Assembly: GCA_023390955.1 (NCBI GenBank) | Contig: JAEWBW010000198.1 | Span: forward strand, 1-30,067 | DNA: 30,067 bases | Origin: Pseudomonadota bacterium | Lineage (GTDB): Bacteria; Pseudomonadota; Alphaproteobacteria; Rhizobiales; Xanthobacteraceae | Reading direction: 5' to 3' | Shown here: piece by piece, positions 15,204-23,045 of the stretch | Numbering within the stretch: the first letter of the stretch is position 1 | Layout: every line of letters starts with the position of its first letter | Notes under the pieces: model-generated | What the model was told of the DNA's origin: nothing | The model's database searches: none | What the model saw: the letters and a program-made list of their open reading frames with translations, nothing else | Program-made: the position numbers and the translations under genes

Positions 15204-16868
15204 GTGTTCAATTTTCAAAGCAAGAAAGTCCGTCACGCGCTCGCTGAGGTCGAAGCCCTCGATCAATCCCAGGCCGTCATCGAGTTCGGACTCGACGGCA
15301 CCATCCTCGACGCCAACGAGAACCTGCTGAAGCTGTCGGGCTACACGCTCGCCGAGATCAAGGGCAAGCATCACAGCATCTTCGTCACCAAGGAGGAGCG
15401 CGAAAGCGCCCGCTACCGCGACTTCTGGGCGGGCCTGAACCGCGGCGAGTTCACCACCACGCAGTACAAGCGTTATGGCAAGGGCGGCAAGGAAGCCTGG
15501 ATCCACGCGACCTACGCGCCGCTGCGCGACGAGAACGGCAAGGTCTCCAGCTTCATCAAATTCGCCACCGACATCACTGAGTACAAGATCAGGACGATGG
15601 AGGACGCCGGCAAGATCGCAGCGGTCAACCGCGCGCAGGCCGTGATCGAGTTCAAGATGGACGGCACCATCATCAGCGCCAACGAGAATTTTCTGACTGC
15701 GATGGGTTATTCGCTGGCGGAGATCCAGGGCAAGCACCACAGCATGTTCGTGACGCCTGAGGACCGCGCCAGTGCGGCCTATGCGGATTTCTGGGCGCGG
15801 CTGAACCGCGGCACCTTCGAGGCGGCCGAATACAAGCGGATCGGCAAGGGCGGCAAGGAGATCTGGATCCTTGCGACCTACAATCCGATCCTCGACGAGA
15901 AGGGCAAGCCGTTCAAGGTGGTGAAGTTCGCGACCGACATCACCGCAGAGAAGATGAAGGCGGCCGACAATGACGGCCAGCTCGCCGCGATCTGGAAGTC
16001 GCAGGCGGTGATCGAGTTCAACATGGACGGCACGATCCGCACCGCCAACGAGAATTTCCTGGCCGCGATGGGCTATTCGCTGGCCGAGATCAAGGGCCGA
16101 CACCACAGCATGTTCGTCGAAGCGAACGAGAAGAACTCGGCTGCCTACCGGCAGTTCTGGGACACGCTCAATCGCGGCGAATACCAGGCCGCCGAATACA
16201 AGCGCATTGCCAAGGGCGGCCGCGAGATCTGGATCCAGGCCTCCTACAACCCGATCTTCGATCTCAACGGCAAACCCTACAAGGTCGTGAAATACGCCAC
16301 CGACATCACTGCGCAAGCGATCGGCCGCAAGAAGGCCGAGAACGCGCGCGGGCTGATCGAGGCGGTCGCCGCCGGCAGCGAGCAGATGAGCGCCTCGATT
16401 CGCGAGATTTCCGAGACCATGGCAAAGTCACGCGAAAACTCCAAGGTCGCGACCGGCCGCGTCGAAGCCGCCGATACCCAGGCCCAGAAGCTCACCGCGG
16501 CGGCGCAGGCCATGAGCGGCATCGTCGAGATGATTTCCGGCATCACCAGCCAGATCAATCTGCTGGCGCTCAACGCCACGATCGAATCGGCGCGCGCGGG
16601 CGAAGCCGGCCGCGGCTTTGCGGTGGTCGCCTCCGAGGTGAAGAACCTCGCCAACCAGGCCAAGCAGGCGACCGACACGATCTCGTCGGAAATCACGGCG
16701 CTGAATACGATCTCCGGCGATGTCGCGAGCTCGCTCACCGCGATCAAGGCCGCGATTGCCGGAGTGAACGAGTTCATCGCCTCGACTGCGGCCGCGGTGG
16801 AAGAGCAGAGCATCGTGACGTCGGACATGTCGGCGAACATGCAGCGCGCTTCGGCGGAGCTGTCGTAG
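15204..16868 (+). CDS. Soluble methyl-accepting chemotaxis protein with three tandem PAS domains
   Basis: Chemoreceptor that would signal to CheA/CheW from the cytoplasm: no membrane segment is visible in 554 residues. Three PAS-PAC modules lie at about 10-130, 132-252 and 254-374. Each begins QAVIEF and ends FATDIT or YATDIT, and the copies are offset by exactly 366 bases (122 codons). This suggests internal triplication, possibly with heme or flavin sensing. A signalling domain (about 385-554) holds the hairpin tip NLLALNATIESARAGEAG and GRGFAVVASEVKNLA. It is short and lacks a CheR-tethering pentapeptide. The start is GTG with GGAG 8 bases upstream. Confidence 0.93.
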   Translation: MFNFQSKKVRHALAEVEALDQSQAVIEFGLDGTILDANENLLKLSGYTLAEIKGKHHSIFVTKEERESARYRDFWAGLNRGEFTTTQYKRYGKGGKEAWIHATYAPLRDENGKVSSFIKFATDITEYKIRTMEDAGKIAAVNRAQAVIEFKMDGTIISANENFLTAMGYSLAEIQGKHHSMFVTPEDRASAAYADFWARLNRGTFEAAEYKRIGKGGKEIWILATYNPILDEKGKPFKVVKFATDITAEKMKAADNDGQLAAIWKSQAVIEFNMDGTIRTANENFLAAMGYSLAEIKGRHHSMFVEANEKNSAAYRQFWDTLNRGEYQAAEYKRIAKGGREIWIQASYNPIFDLNGKPYKVVKYATDITAQAIGRKKAENARGLIEAVAAGSEQMSASIREISETMAKSRENSKVATGRVEAADTQAQKLTAAAQAMSGIVEMISGITSQINLLALNATIESARAGEAGRGFAVVASEVKNLANQAKQATDTISSEITALNTISGDVASSLTAIKAAIAGVNEFIASTAAAVEEQSIVTSDMSANMQRASAELS

Positions 16869-16958
16869 ACCGGCACCTTTCATCCGGGCGGCGCCATAAC
16901 CGCCGCTCCGGAAACGCTGTCATCGTCGGCGCGCGGTCAAGCGAACTATCATCATCGA

Positions 16959-16972
16959 CCATTGATCAATGG
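16959..16972. promoter_or_regulatory. Perfect 14-base palindrome upstream of the lipoprotein gene
   Basis: CCATTGATCAATGG is a perfect dyad about 140 bases before the start at 17112, in a 243-base gap with no other gene. A further hairpin, TTGGAGC-TGGGC-GCTCCAA (17075-17093), sits just before the start codon. Either could be regulatory. Confidence 0.4.
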
Positions 16973-17111
16973 CAGCCGAGAGAAAATCGGTTGCACAAGC
17001 AATGCGTGTATGCCTACATCGGGCGGGGGCGAGGAAACGGCGCGGCCATTGGCTGCCTGCGGTTTTCCGTCGAATTGGAGCTGGGCGCTCCAATGCTTGA
17101 GATGGGGGCAT

Positions 17112-17549
17112 ATGAGGTCGAAGGTCGGGGCGCTGCCCCTTTTGCTTGTTGGATTTTTGTTGGCGAGTTGTGCAAGCCCACGCGGCCTCGATGAACCGCC
17201 CACGCAGCTTCCACCATTGAAACCGGGTTTTGGCCGCGTCTACTTCACCCGTCCGGGCGAATTCGCGGGGTCGGCGGTTCAACCCGAGATCCGGATGAAC
17301 AATGAAGTCGTGGGCCGGTCGGTGCCCGGCGGGTTCTCCTTCGTCGACCGGCCGCCGGGGCAGTACTCCGTCGCGACGGCAACCGAGGTCGAGAATGCGG
17401 TGACGTTCAAATTGGCCGCCGGCGAGACCAAGTACATCAAGACGGCGGTGACACCCGGGATCCTCGTCGGCCATGTTACGCCGACGCTCGAATTCCCCGA
17501 GCAGGGACAATCCGACATCAGTCGCCTGAGGTATGTCGGTCCCAAATAG
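17112..17549 (+). CDS. Small lipoprotein, DUF2846-like
   Basis: A 145-residue envelope lipoprotein. The ATG at 17112 gives a clean lipoprotein signal peptide (hydrophobic core LPLLLVGFLL, lipobox LASC with the Cys near residue 19). A beta-rich domain follows, with the pattern GFGRVYFTRPGEFAGS, NNEVVGRSVPGGFSFVD, PPGQYSV and KLAAGETKYI. This matches the DUF2846 arrangement (G-x-VYFYRP then a nickable loop and PG-x-Y strand). The frame stays open far upstream, but there it lacks a signal. Function is unknown; the family is often stress- or envelope-linked. Confidence 0.75.
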   Translation: MRSKVGALPLLLVGFLLASCASPRGLDEPPTQLPPLKPGFGRVYFTRPGEFAGSAVQPEIRMNNEVVGRSVPGGFSFVDRPPGQYSVATATEVENAVTFKLAAGETKYIKTAVTPGILVGHVTPTLEFPEQGQSDISRLRYVGPK

Positions 17550-17621
17550 TCATCCCGCTCCGGTCCCTTGCGCGGGACTGGCGAAACTGTCATGCCGCGA
17601 GCCTCAGCAAGGGACCGCGTC

Positions 17622-18410
17622 ATGACATCTTCCTCCACCAGGATCGCCCTCGTCACGGGCGCTGCGCGCGGCATTGGGCTTGCGACCGCGAAGAAGTTCC
17701 TCGCCGAGGGCTGGCGCGTCGCGCTTCTCGATATCGAGCGCGAACTGCTGACCAAATCCGTCGCCGATATCGGCAGGAGCGAAGACACGCTCGCGCTCCC
17801 CTGCGACGTCTCGGACAGCGCCGCCGTCCATGCTGCGATGAACGCGATCGCGCAGCGGTTCGGCCGGCTCGATGCCCTCGTCAACAATGCGGGGATCGCC
17901 GTGTTCGCGCCGCTGATGGAGACATCAGACAAGGACTGGAGCCGCGTGCTCGAGGTCAACCTCACCGGCCCCTTCATCTGCACCAAGGCTGCCGTGCCGC
18001 TGATGCGCGATGCCGGCGGCGGCGCGATCGTCAACATCACCTCGATCTCGGCGGTCCGCGCCTCGACGCTGCGTTCGGCCTACGGCACCAGCAAGGCGGG
18101 GCTGGCGCATCTCACCAAGCAGCTCGCGGTGGAGCTGGCCTCGCTCGGCATTCGCGTCAATGCGGTCGCGCCCGGCCCGGTCGACACCGCGATGGCCAAG
18201 GAGGTGCACACCAAGGAGATCCGCGCCGATTATCACGACGCGATCCCGCTCAACCGCTATGGCCTCGAGGAGGAACTGGCGGAAGCGATCTTTTTCCTGT
18301 GTTCGGAGCGGTCCAGCTACATCACCGGCCAAATTTTGGCCGTCGATGGCGGCTTCGATGCGGCCGGCATCGGCCTGCCGACACTGCGGGGGGAACGCAG
18401 GAACGGGTAG
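17622..18410 (+). CDS. SDR-family oxidoreductase (FabG-like)
   Basis: NAD(P)-dependent short-chain dehydrogenase of 262 residues, classical type. It has the dinucleotide motif TGAARGIG (about 10-17), NNAG (near 90), catalytic Ser in NITSIS, YGTSK (Tyr-x3-Lys) near residue 154, and the PG-x-VDT loop. Ends with a C-terminal ITGQILAVDGGFDAAG, typical of 3-oxoacyl-ACP reductase-like members. The ATG at 17622 is preferred over the upstream in-frame ATGs because AAGGGA lies about 10 bases before it and the first strand starts at once. The substrate is not readable from sequence. Confidence 0.92.
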   Translation: MTSSSTRIALVTGAARGIGLATAKKFLAEGWRVALLDIERELLTKSVADIGRSEDTLALPCDVSDSAAVHAAMNAIAQRFGRLDALVNNAGIAVFAPLMETSDKDWSRVLEVNLTGPFICTKAAVPLMRDAGGGAIVNITSISAVRASTLRSAYGTSKAGLAHLTKQLAVELASLGIRVNAVAPGPVDTAMAKEVHTKEIRADYHDAIPLNRYGLEEELAEAIFFLCSERSSYITGQILAVDGGFDAAGIGLPTLRGERRNG

Positions 18411-18421
18411 GCACGGATCTT

Positions 18422-18457
18422 GTAGGGTGGGCAAGGCTGACGCGCTTTTGCCCGCCC
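18422..18457 (+). terminator. Hairpin after the FabG-like gene
   Basis: AGGGTGGGCAA and TTGCCCGCCCT form an imperfect 11-bp stem around a GC-rich loop, starting 12 bases past the SDR stop. It lacks a T tract, so it may be a palindromic repeat rather than a true terminator. Confidence 0.4.
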
Positions 18458-18484
18458 TGCGACACTGAACGTGTGGAGTGCTTT

Positions 18485-18919
18485 ATGCAGCGTGCTGCCT
18501 TCGCCATCGCATTGTTCGCAACCAGTTTGCTCATCGCCTCGCCCGCCGCCGCCGATATCCGCATCCTCCAGAGTCCCGGCGGCGAGGTCGGACCGTTCCT
18601 CGACCTGTTCGACAAGGTGCGCGACAGCGGCGAGCGCGTGGTGATCGACGGACCCTGCCTGTCGGCCTGCACGCTGGTGCTGAGCATCGTGCCGAACGAG
18701 CGCATCTGCGTCACCAAACGCGCGGTGCTCGGCTTCCACGCGGCGCGCTCGGTGGACAAGCGCGGGCGTTTCTATGCCGAGCCGGAAGCCTCGCAGGCGG
18801 TGCTGGCCGCCTATCCCGGCCCCGTGCGCGACTGGATCAGCCGCCGCGGCGGCCTGACGTCGCGGCTGCTCCTGCTGAAAGGCCGCGATCTTGCGGCGTT
18901 TTACAGGCGGTGCAAATGA
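18485..18919 (+). CDS. Small secreted ClpP-like (COG3904-type) protein
   Basis: A 144-residue periplasmic protein. A Sec signal peptide (1-23, cleaved after PAAA) is followed by the hallmark order of the ClpP/crotonase fold. The substrate-binding loop SPGGEVGP sits near residue 30; GPCLSACTL has candidate nucleophile Ser60; LGFHAA has His85. The Ser-His spacing of 25 residues equals that of ClpP. No obvious third residue is certain. Cysteines 58, 62 and 75 could form disulfides. The ATG at 18485 has GGAG 8 bases upstream. Function is unknown; a serine protease role is an inference. Confidence 0.75.
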   Translation: MQRAAFAIALFATSLLIASPAAADIRILQSPGGEVGPFLDLFDKVRDSGERVVIDGPCLSACTLVLSIVPNERICVTKRAVLGFHAARSVDKRGRFYAEPEASQAVLAAYPGPVRDWISRRGGLTSRLLLLKGRDLAAFYRRCK

Positions 18920-18922
18920 ATG

Positions 18923-19074
18923 TGCCCTCTCCCCTTGCGGGAGAGGGCAGCTCTGCTGAAAGATCCGAGCTCAGGGGGTGAGGGGTTGTCTCCGCGTACT
19001 CATGTGCTTCATTGCGTGTCGATAGGTACCCCTCATCCGGCGCTCCGCGCCACCTTCTCCCGCAAGGGGAGAAG
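18923..19074. repeat. Mosaic palindromic element
   Basis: The left half contains GCCCTCTCCCCTTGCGGGAG (from 18923) and the right half contains the inverted form CCTTCTCCCGCAAGGGGAGA (from 19053), with GGTGAGGGGTT facing ACCCCTCATCC between them. It shares the CCCCTTGCGGG core with the element at 8641-8763, so both belong to one dispersed family. It fills the gap between two genes. Confidence 0.75.
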
Positions 19075-19106
19075 GGACTGCACCTTTGATGCGGAAACAG
19101 CGCCGA

Positions 19107-19520
19107 TCACATCCCTTCCGCCGGGCAGTTCACCATCCAGGGGATGCCGAACTTGTCGGTGCACATGCCAAAACCCTTGGACCAGAAGGTCTTGCTGAAG
19201 GGCATGCTGACGGTGCCGCCGTCGGCGAGCGCGTTGAACTTTCGCTCGGCATCGGCAACGTCGGTGGCGGTCAGCGAGACGGCAAAGCCCTGCACCTTCT
19301 GAACGTATTCGGGCGGCGAGTCCGAAGCCATCAGCACGGAGCCACCGGGCAGCGTCATCCGTGCGTGCATGATGGTGTTTTCGCGGCCCGGCGCGCAGGG
19401 AACGTCCGGCGGCGCCTCGGAGGAACGCAGCATCATCTCGATCTTGCCGCCGAGCGCCTTGACGTAATAGTTGAAGGCGGCTTCGCAGGTATCTTCATAG
19501 AACAGGTAGGGATTGAGCAT
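19107..19520 (-). CDS. VOC-family protein (PhnB/glyoxalase-like)
   Basis: A 137-residue vicinal-oxygen-chelate fold protein of the PhnB-like type. It begins LNPYLFYEDTCEAAFNYYVKALG (residues 2-24), has the pair of beta-alpha-beta modules, and ends in DKFGIPWMVNC, the motif shared with PhnB. The usual metal-site His is not obvious in the first module, so metal binding is uncertain. AAGGAG precedes the ATG by 7 bases. It is 24 bases downstream of the SRPBCC gene and probably shares its ECF42-type promoter. Such VOC and SRPBCC genes commonly accompany ECF42 loci. Confidence 0.87.
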   Translation of the reverse strand: MLNPYLFYEDTCEAAFNYYVKALGGKIEMMLRSSEAPPDVPCAPGRENTIMHARMTLPGGSVLMASDSPPEYVQKVQGFAVSLTATDVADAERKFNALADGGTVSMPFSKTFWSKGFGMCTDKFGIPWMVNCPAEGM

Positions 19521-19544
19521 CTCGTCTCTCCTTGTCGCGACTGG

Positions 19545-20078
19545 CTACTTCTCGGTGAGCTTCTTCAGGCTGGCGAGGCCGGCTTCAAAGTCCTTGCCGA
19601 TCATGTTGTCCATGTTGATGAACACCTGCATCAGCTTGGACATGAACGGCGCCGGACCGTACATCGCCCATGTGACCAGGGTGGCATCGCCTTGCGGCAC
19701 AAAAGTGAACTCGGCGGTGTTGTGGCCCTCGAAGGGGCGCTCGAAATCGAGCTTGATGCGGAGCTTCGACGGCGTGCTGGCCTCCAAAATCTCCATGTGG
19801 CCGGCGCCGACATTGTTGTTGCCGTCCCAGGCATAGGTGGCGCCCCTGCCCTGCTCCGTGCCGCCAAAGGTCCGCTTCATGGCGGGATCGCGATGCTCAT
19901 AGGGCGACCAGCCGGTCCAGCGATGGAAATCCGCGACCTGCGGATAGATCGCGTCGGCCTTGGCCTTCACGGCAAGCGAACGCTCGACGCGAAAGGTATC
20001 GGGCTTTGTCAGTGCGAAGGCGAGGACGGCGGCAATGCCGACGGCGAGCACGATGGCGACAATGGCAATGATCTTCAT
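19545..20078 (-). CDS. SRPBCC-family protein with an N-terminal membrane anchor
   Basis: START/Bet v1-fold (SRPBCC) protein of 177 residues, which typically binds a hydrophobic ligand. The ATG at 20078 is preferred because AGGGAG lies 8 bases upstream. It gives a start MKIIAIVAIVLAVGIAAVLA, a membrane segment or uncleaved signal (residues 2-22). The fold follows, with ADFHRWTGWSPYEHRDPAMKRTF near residue 45 and VTWAMYGPAPFMSKLMQVF near 140. It is probably on the periplasmic face. It starts just after the ECF42 gene, with its own predicted ECF42-type promoter in the gap. Confidence 0.88.
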   Translation of the reverse strand: MKIIAIVAIVLAVGIAAVLAFALTKPDTFRVERSLAVKAKADAIYPQVADFHRWTGWSPYEHRDPAMKRTFGGTEQGRGATYAWDGNNNVGAGHMEILEASTPSKLRIKLDFERPFEGHNTAEFTFVPQGDATLVTWAMYGPAPFMSKLMQVFINMDNMIGKDFEAGLASLKKLTEK

Positions 20079-20104
20079 GAATGGCTCCCTGGATCTGGCC
20101 ATAG

Positions 20105-20131
20105 GACGAACGGGGATAGGGCTGGCCGACA
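20105..20131 (-). promoter_or_regulatory. Predicted ECF42-type promoter of the SRPBCC-VOC pair
   Basis: The -35 TGTCGG (20131-20126), a 17-base spacer and the -10 CGTC (20108-20105) lie in the 73-base gap after the sigma factor gene, about 27 bases before the ATG at 20078. Confidence 0.78.
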
Positions 20132-20151
20132 TGAGACAGAGGATTTTTACG

Positions 20152-21471
20152 TCACTTCGCCTTCGCGCCCTTCACCCCTTCCGTAACGCCGTCCTTGACG
20201 CCTTCCTTGGCCTTCGGCTGGCTATCCCTGATCAGCCGGTCGATATGCATGCGGATATGGGCGGCTTCCGCTGAGGTGTTGGCGAGCGCGATGGCGCGGT
20301 CGAAGGCTACGCGCGCTTCGTCGTTACGGCCGAGCTGCATCAGGAAGGCGCCGCGCACGCCGAAGAAGTGGAAGTAGTTCGCGAGCTTCGGCGCCAGCGG
20401 CTCGATCATGGCGAGCGCCGCCTCCGGTCCGCGCACCTTGGAGACCGCAACGGCGCGATTGAGTGTCACGACGGGCGAGGGCTGGATCACCTCCAGCGCG
20501 CCGTAGAGCAGGTCGATCTGCGCCCAGTCGGTTTCCTCCGGCGTCGCCGCACGGGCGTGCAGCGCGGCGATCGCCGCCTGGACCTGGTACGCACCGCTGC
20601 GGCGATGGCGCATCGCCTTGTCGATCAGCGCCAGCCCCTCCGCGATCATCGGGCCGCTCCACAGCGAGCGGTTCTGGTCGTCCAGCAGGATCAGCGAACC
20701 GTCCTCGGCAAAACGCGCGGCGCTGCGGGCATGCTGCAGCAGCAACAGCGCGGTGAGGCCCATGATCTCCGGCTCGCTCTGGAACAGCCGCAGCAGGAGC
20801 CGCGCCAGCCGGATCGCCTCCTCGCACAGCGGCTTGCGGAGCTCGGCCGTGTCGCCGCTGGCCGAATAGCCCTCGTTGAAGATCAGGTAGATCATGGCGG
20901 CGACGCCCGCGAGCCGCTCGGAGCGCTCGATCGCGCCGGGCGATTCGAACGGCACATCGGCGTCCGCAATCTTGGCCTTGGCGCGTGTGATGCGCTGCTC
21001 CATCGCGGCTTCCGAGACCAGGAAGGCCCGCGCGATCTGCTTGACCGTGAGACCCGAGACGATGCGCAGCGCCAGCGCGATCTGCTGCGTCGCCGGCAGA
21101 TCCGGATGGCAGCAGATGAACATCAGCCGCAGGATGTCGTCGCGATAATGCGAGCCGTCGAGCCGTTCGGCGAGCGCACCTTCGGCATCGTCGAGATCGG
21201 AGATGGCCTGGTCGTCCTCGGGCAGCGGCTGCTGCTTGCGGGCGCGGCGCACCTCGTCGATGGCGACGTTGCGGCCGACCATGATCAGCCACGCCGCGGG
21301 ATCACGCGGCGGCCCGTTCTGCGGCCAGGTCTTCAGCGCGCGCAGGCAGGCGTTCTGGAACGCCTCCTCCGCGGTGTCGAGATCGCGGAAGTAGCGAAGC
21401 AGCGCGCCGATCGCCTGCGGACGCGCCGAGGTCAGCGCGGTCTCGATCCAGGCGGCATCGGTGTCGCTCAT
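20152..21471 (-). CDS. ECF42-type RNA polymerase sigma factor with C-terminal TPR-like extension (DUF6596)
   Basis: A 439-residue extracytoplasmic-function sigma factor. Sigma-2 occupies about 15-85 (LDTAEEAFQNACLRALKTW, then NVAIDEVRR), sigma-4 about 115-170 (LPATQQIALALRIVSGLTVKQIARAF), and a DUF6596/TPR-like extension of about 250 residues follows (MIYLIFNEGYSASG, LLDDQNRSLW, and TPR-like helices near 340-420). The tail VKDGVTEGVKGAKAK is a short repeat. Known ECF42 members need this extension for activity and have no anti-sigma factor. A DGPF-domain gene lies directly upstream with a four-base overlap (ATGA), the diagnostic context. It is likely autoregulated by the promoter at 21863-21889. 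Confidence 0.92.
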   Translation of the reverse strand: MSDTDAAWIETALTSARPQAIGALLRYFRDLDTAEEAFQNACLRALKTWPQNGPPRDPAAWLIMVGRNVAIDEVRRARKQQPLPEDDQAISDLDDAEGALAERLDGSHYRDDILRLMFICCHPDLPATQQIALALRIVSGLTVKQIARAFLVSEAAMEQRITRAKAKIADADVPFESPGAIERSERLAGVAAMIYLIFNEGYSASGDTAELRKPLCEEAIRLARLLLRLFQSEPEIMGLTALLLLQHARSAARFAEDGSLILLDDQNRSLWSGPMIAEGLALIDKAMRHRRSGAYQVQAAIAALHARAATPEETDWAQIDLLYGALEVIQPSPVVTLNRAVAVSKVRGPEAALAMIEPLAPKLANYFHFFGVRGAFLMQLGRNDEARVAFDRAIALANTSAEAAHIRMHIDRLIRDSQPKAKEGVKDGVTEGVKGAKAK

Positions 21472-21833
21472 CCCAACGCTCCGGGCCTGAACACGCCGAC
21501 CGGTCGCACCTCATAGGCGCCGCCGGGATTGGCCGCGCCGAGCTCTTGCGCGACTTGAAGCGCGTCGTCGAGGTTCTTGCAGTCGACGATGTAGAAGCCG
21601 AGCAGCTGCTCCTTGGTCTCGGCATAGGGGCCGTCGATCACCAGCGGCGGGTCCTCCTTGCGAAGCGTCGCGGCTGCCGTCGTCGGCAGCAGCCGCGCCA
21701 CCGGCCCGAGCCGGCCCTGCTTGGTGAGCTTGTCCTGCACCACGGCGAGCTTCTTCATGACGGCTTCGTCCTGGTCCTTGCTCCAGGAACCGACGAAGTC
21801 CTCATCGTGATAGCAAAGGATGGCGTAGAGCAT
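21468..21833 (-). CDS. YCII/DGPF-domain protein cotranscribed with the ECF42 sigma factor
   Basis: A 121-residue YciI-like protein. It begins MLYAILCYHDEDFVGSW and has the name motif as DGPYAETKEQLLGFY (about 72-86) and a closing YEVRPVGVF strand. The open frame reaches further upstream, but the ATG at 21833 gives the normal length, has AGGA about 12 bases upstream and lies just past the predicted promoter. Its stop overlaps the sigma factor start by four bases. This is the canonical partner of an ECF42 factor; its biochemical role is unknown. Confidence 0.9.
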   Translation of the reverse strand: MLYAILCYHDEDFVGSWSKDQDEAVMKKLAVVQDKLTKQGRLGPVARLLPTTAAATLRKEDPPLVIDGPYAETKEQLLGFYIVDCKNLDDALQVAQELGAANPGGAYEVRPVGVFRPGALG

Positions 21834-21862
21834 GGGCGGCAAATTCCTGATCTCATTGATAA

Positions 21863-21889
21863 GACGGGCCACTATGCCCTGCCCCGACA
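21863..21889 (-). promoter_or_regulatory. Predicted ECF42-type promoter of the sigma factor operon
   Basis: The -35 TGTCGG (21889-21884), a 17-base spacer and the -10 CGTC (21866-21863), about 30 bases before the ATG at 21833. It fits what I recall of the published ECF42 motif (TGTCGA / CGWC) and would give autoregulation. Confidence 0.8.
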
Positions 21890-21896
21890 GCACTCG

Positions 21897-21921
21897 GAAA
21901 AAGATTTTGGAAAAGATTTTG
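21897..21921. repeat. Short tandem AT-rich repeat in the divergent gap
   Basis: GAAAAAGATTTTG followed directly by GAAAAGATTTTG, two near-identical copies, lying between the ECF42 operon promoter and the divergent hydroxyacid dehydrogenase gene. It is notable in GC-rich DNA and may be a regulator site or an UP-like element. Confidence 0.4.
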
Positions 21922-21987
21922 CGGGAAATGTCCGCCGCTTCGTGCCAAGGAGAGCCGGAATTTGGAACCGGATGAGGCAGTTTCGGC

Positions 21988-22965
21988 ATGAGCCAGGGAA
22001 AGACCAACGGCGCGCTGGCCGTCCTGATCAACAGCACGTCGCAGAACTGGTCGTCGGAACGCTGGAAGCAGCGGTTCGACGCGGTCTGCGGCGACAGGCC
22101 GGTGGTGCTGCTGCCCGATGCCGGGCTCGATCCGGCTGACGTGCACTATGCCGCGGTGTGGAAGCCGGTTCCGGGCGACCTCAAGGCGTTCTCGAATTTG
22201 CGCGCGATCTTCAATCTCGGCGCCGGCGTCGATGCGCTGATGGCGGACAAGAGCCTGCCCGACGTACCACTGGTCCGCGTCGCCGTGCCCGACCTCACCA
22301 ATCGCATGACCGAATATGTCGTCCTGCACGTGCTGATGCACCACCGCCAGGAGCTCTATCTGCGGCAGTCGCAGCGGGACAAGGTCTGGGAGCCGAAATA
22401 TCAGTGGCCGGCGAGCGCGGTCACGGTCGGCATGATGGGTCTCGGCACGCTAGGCGCGGATGCCGCCGACGTGCTGCGCCGGCTCGGCTTTCGCGTGACC
22501 GGCTGGAGCCGCAGCCCGCGGACGATCGAGGGCGTCACTTGCTTCCATGGCGCGGCGCAGATCGATGCGTTCCTGCGCGAGACCGATATTCTGGTCAGCC
22601 TGTTGCCGCTGACGCCGGAGACGCACGGCATCCTCAATCGCGACGTTTTTGCAAAGCTCAACCGCAAGGGGCCGCTCGGCGCGCCAGTCCTGATCAATGC
22701 CGGCCGTGGCGGCCTGCAGAACGAGGCTGATATCCTGGCCTGTTTGGACGACGGTACGCTGGGCGCCGTTTCGCTCGACGTGTTCGTGCAGGAGCCGCTG
22801 CCGACCGACAGCCGGTTCTGGAGCCACCCCAAGGTGGTGCTCACGCCACACAATGCGGCTGATACCGACGCAGATGCGATCTCGGCCTATGTCGCCGAAC
22901 AGATCGCGCGGTTCGAGGCGGGCGGCGCGCTGGAGAACGTGGTGGACCGCGCGCGCGGGTATTGA
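21988..22965 (+). CDS. ghrA: 2-hydroxyacid dehydrogenase, glyoxylate/hydroxypyruvate reductase A type
   Basis: NAD(P)H-dependent cytosolic reductase of glyoxylate and hydroxypyruvate, 325 residues, close to E. coli GhrA length. The dinucleotide motif MMGLGTLGADAADVL lies near residue 150, followed by GWSRS, whose Arg suits NADPH. The catalytic triad is visible: Arg in NAGRGGLQNE, Glu in VFVQEPLP and His in LTPHNAA. The region WEPKYQWP near residue 135 is typical of the GhrA subgroup. The ATG at 21988 follows GGAACCGGATGAGGC. The gene is divergent from the ECF42 operon with 154 bases between, and it is 109 bases before the membrane chemoreceptor. Confidence 0.9.
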   Translation: MSQGKTNGALAVLINSTSQNWSSERWKQRFDAVCGDRPVVLLPDAGLDPADVHYAAVWKPVPGDLKAFSNLRAIFNLGAGVDALMADKSLPDVPLVRVAVPDLTNRMTEYVVLHVLMHHRQELYLRQSQRDKVWEPKYQWPASAVTVGMMGLGTLGADAADVLRRLGFRVTGWSRSPRTIEGVTCFHGAAQIDAFLRETDILVSLLPLTPETHGILNRDVFAKLNRKGPLGAPVLINAGRGGLQNEADILACLDDGTLGAVSLDVFVQEPLPTDSRFWSHPKVVLTPHNAADTDADAISAYVAEQIARFEAGGALENVVDRARGY

Positions 22966-23045
22966 GCGCGCCGAACATCGCATCCGTAATCTCCACAACC
23001 TACGGGCGCGTTCACGGACTCTTAGCTCAGAGTTGATAGTCGTTC

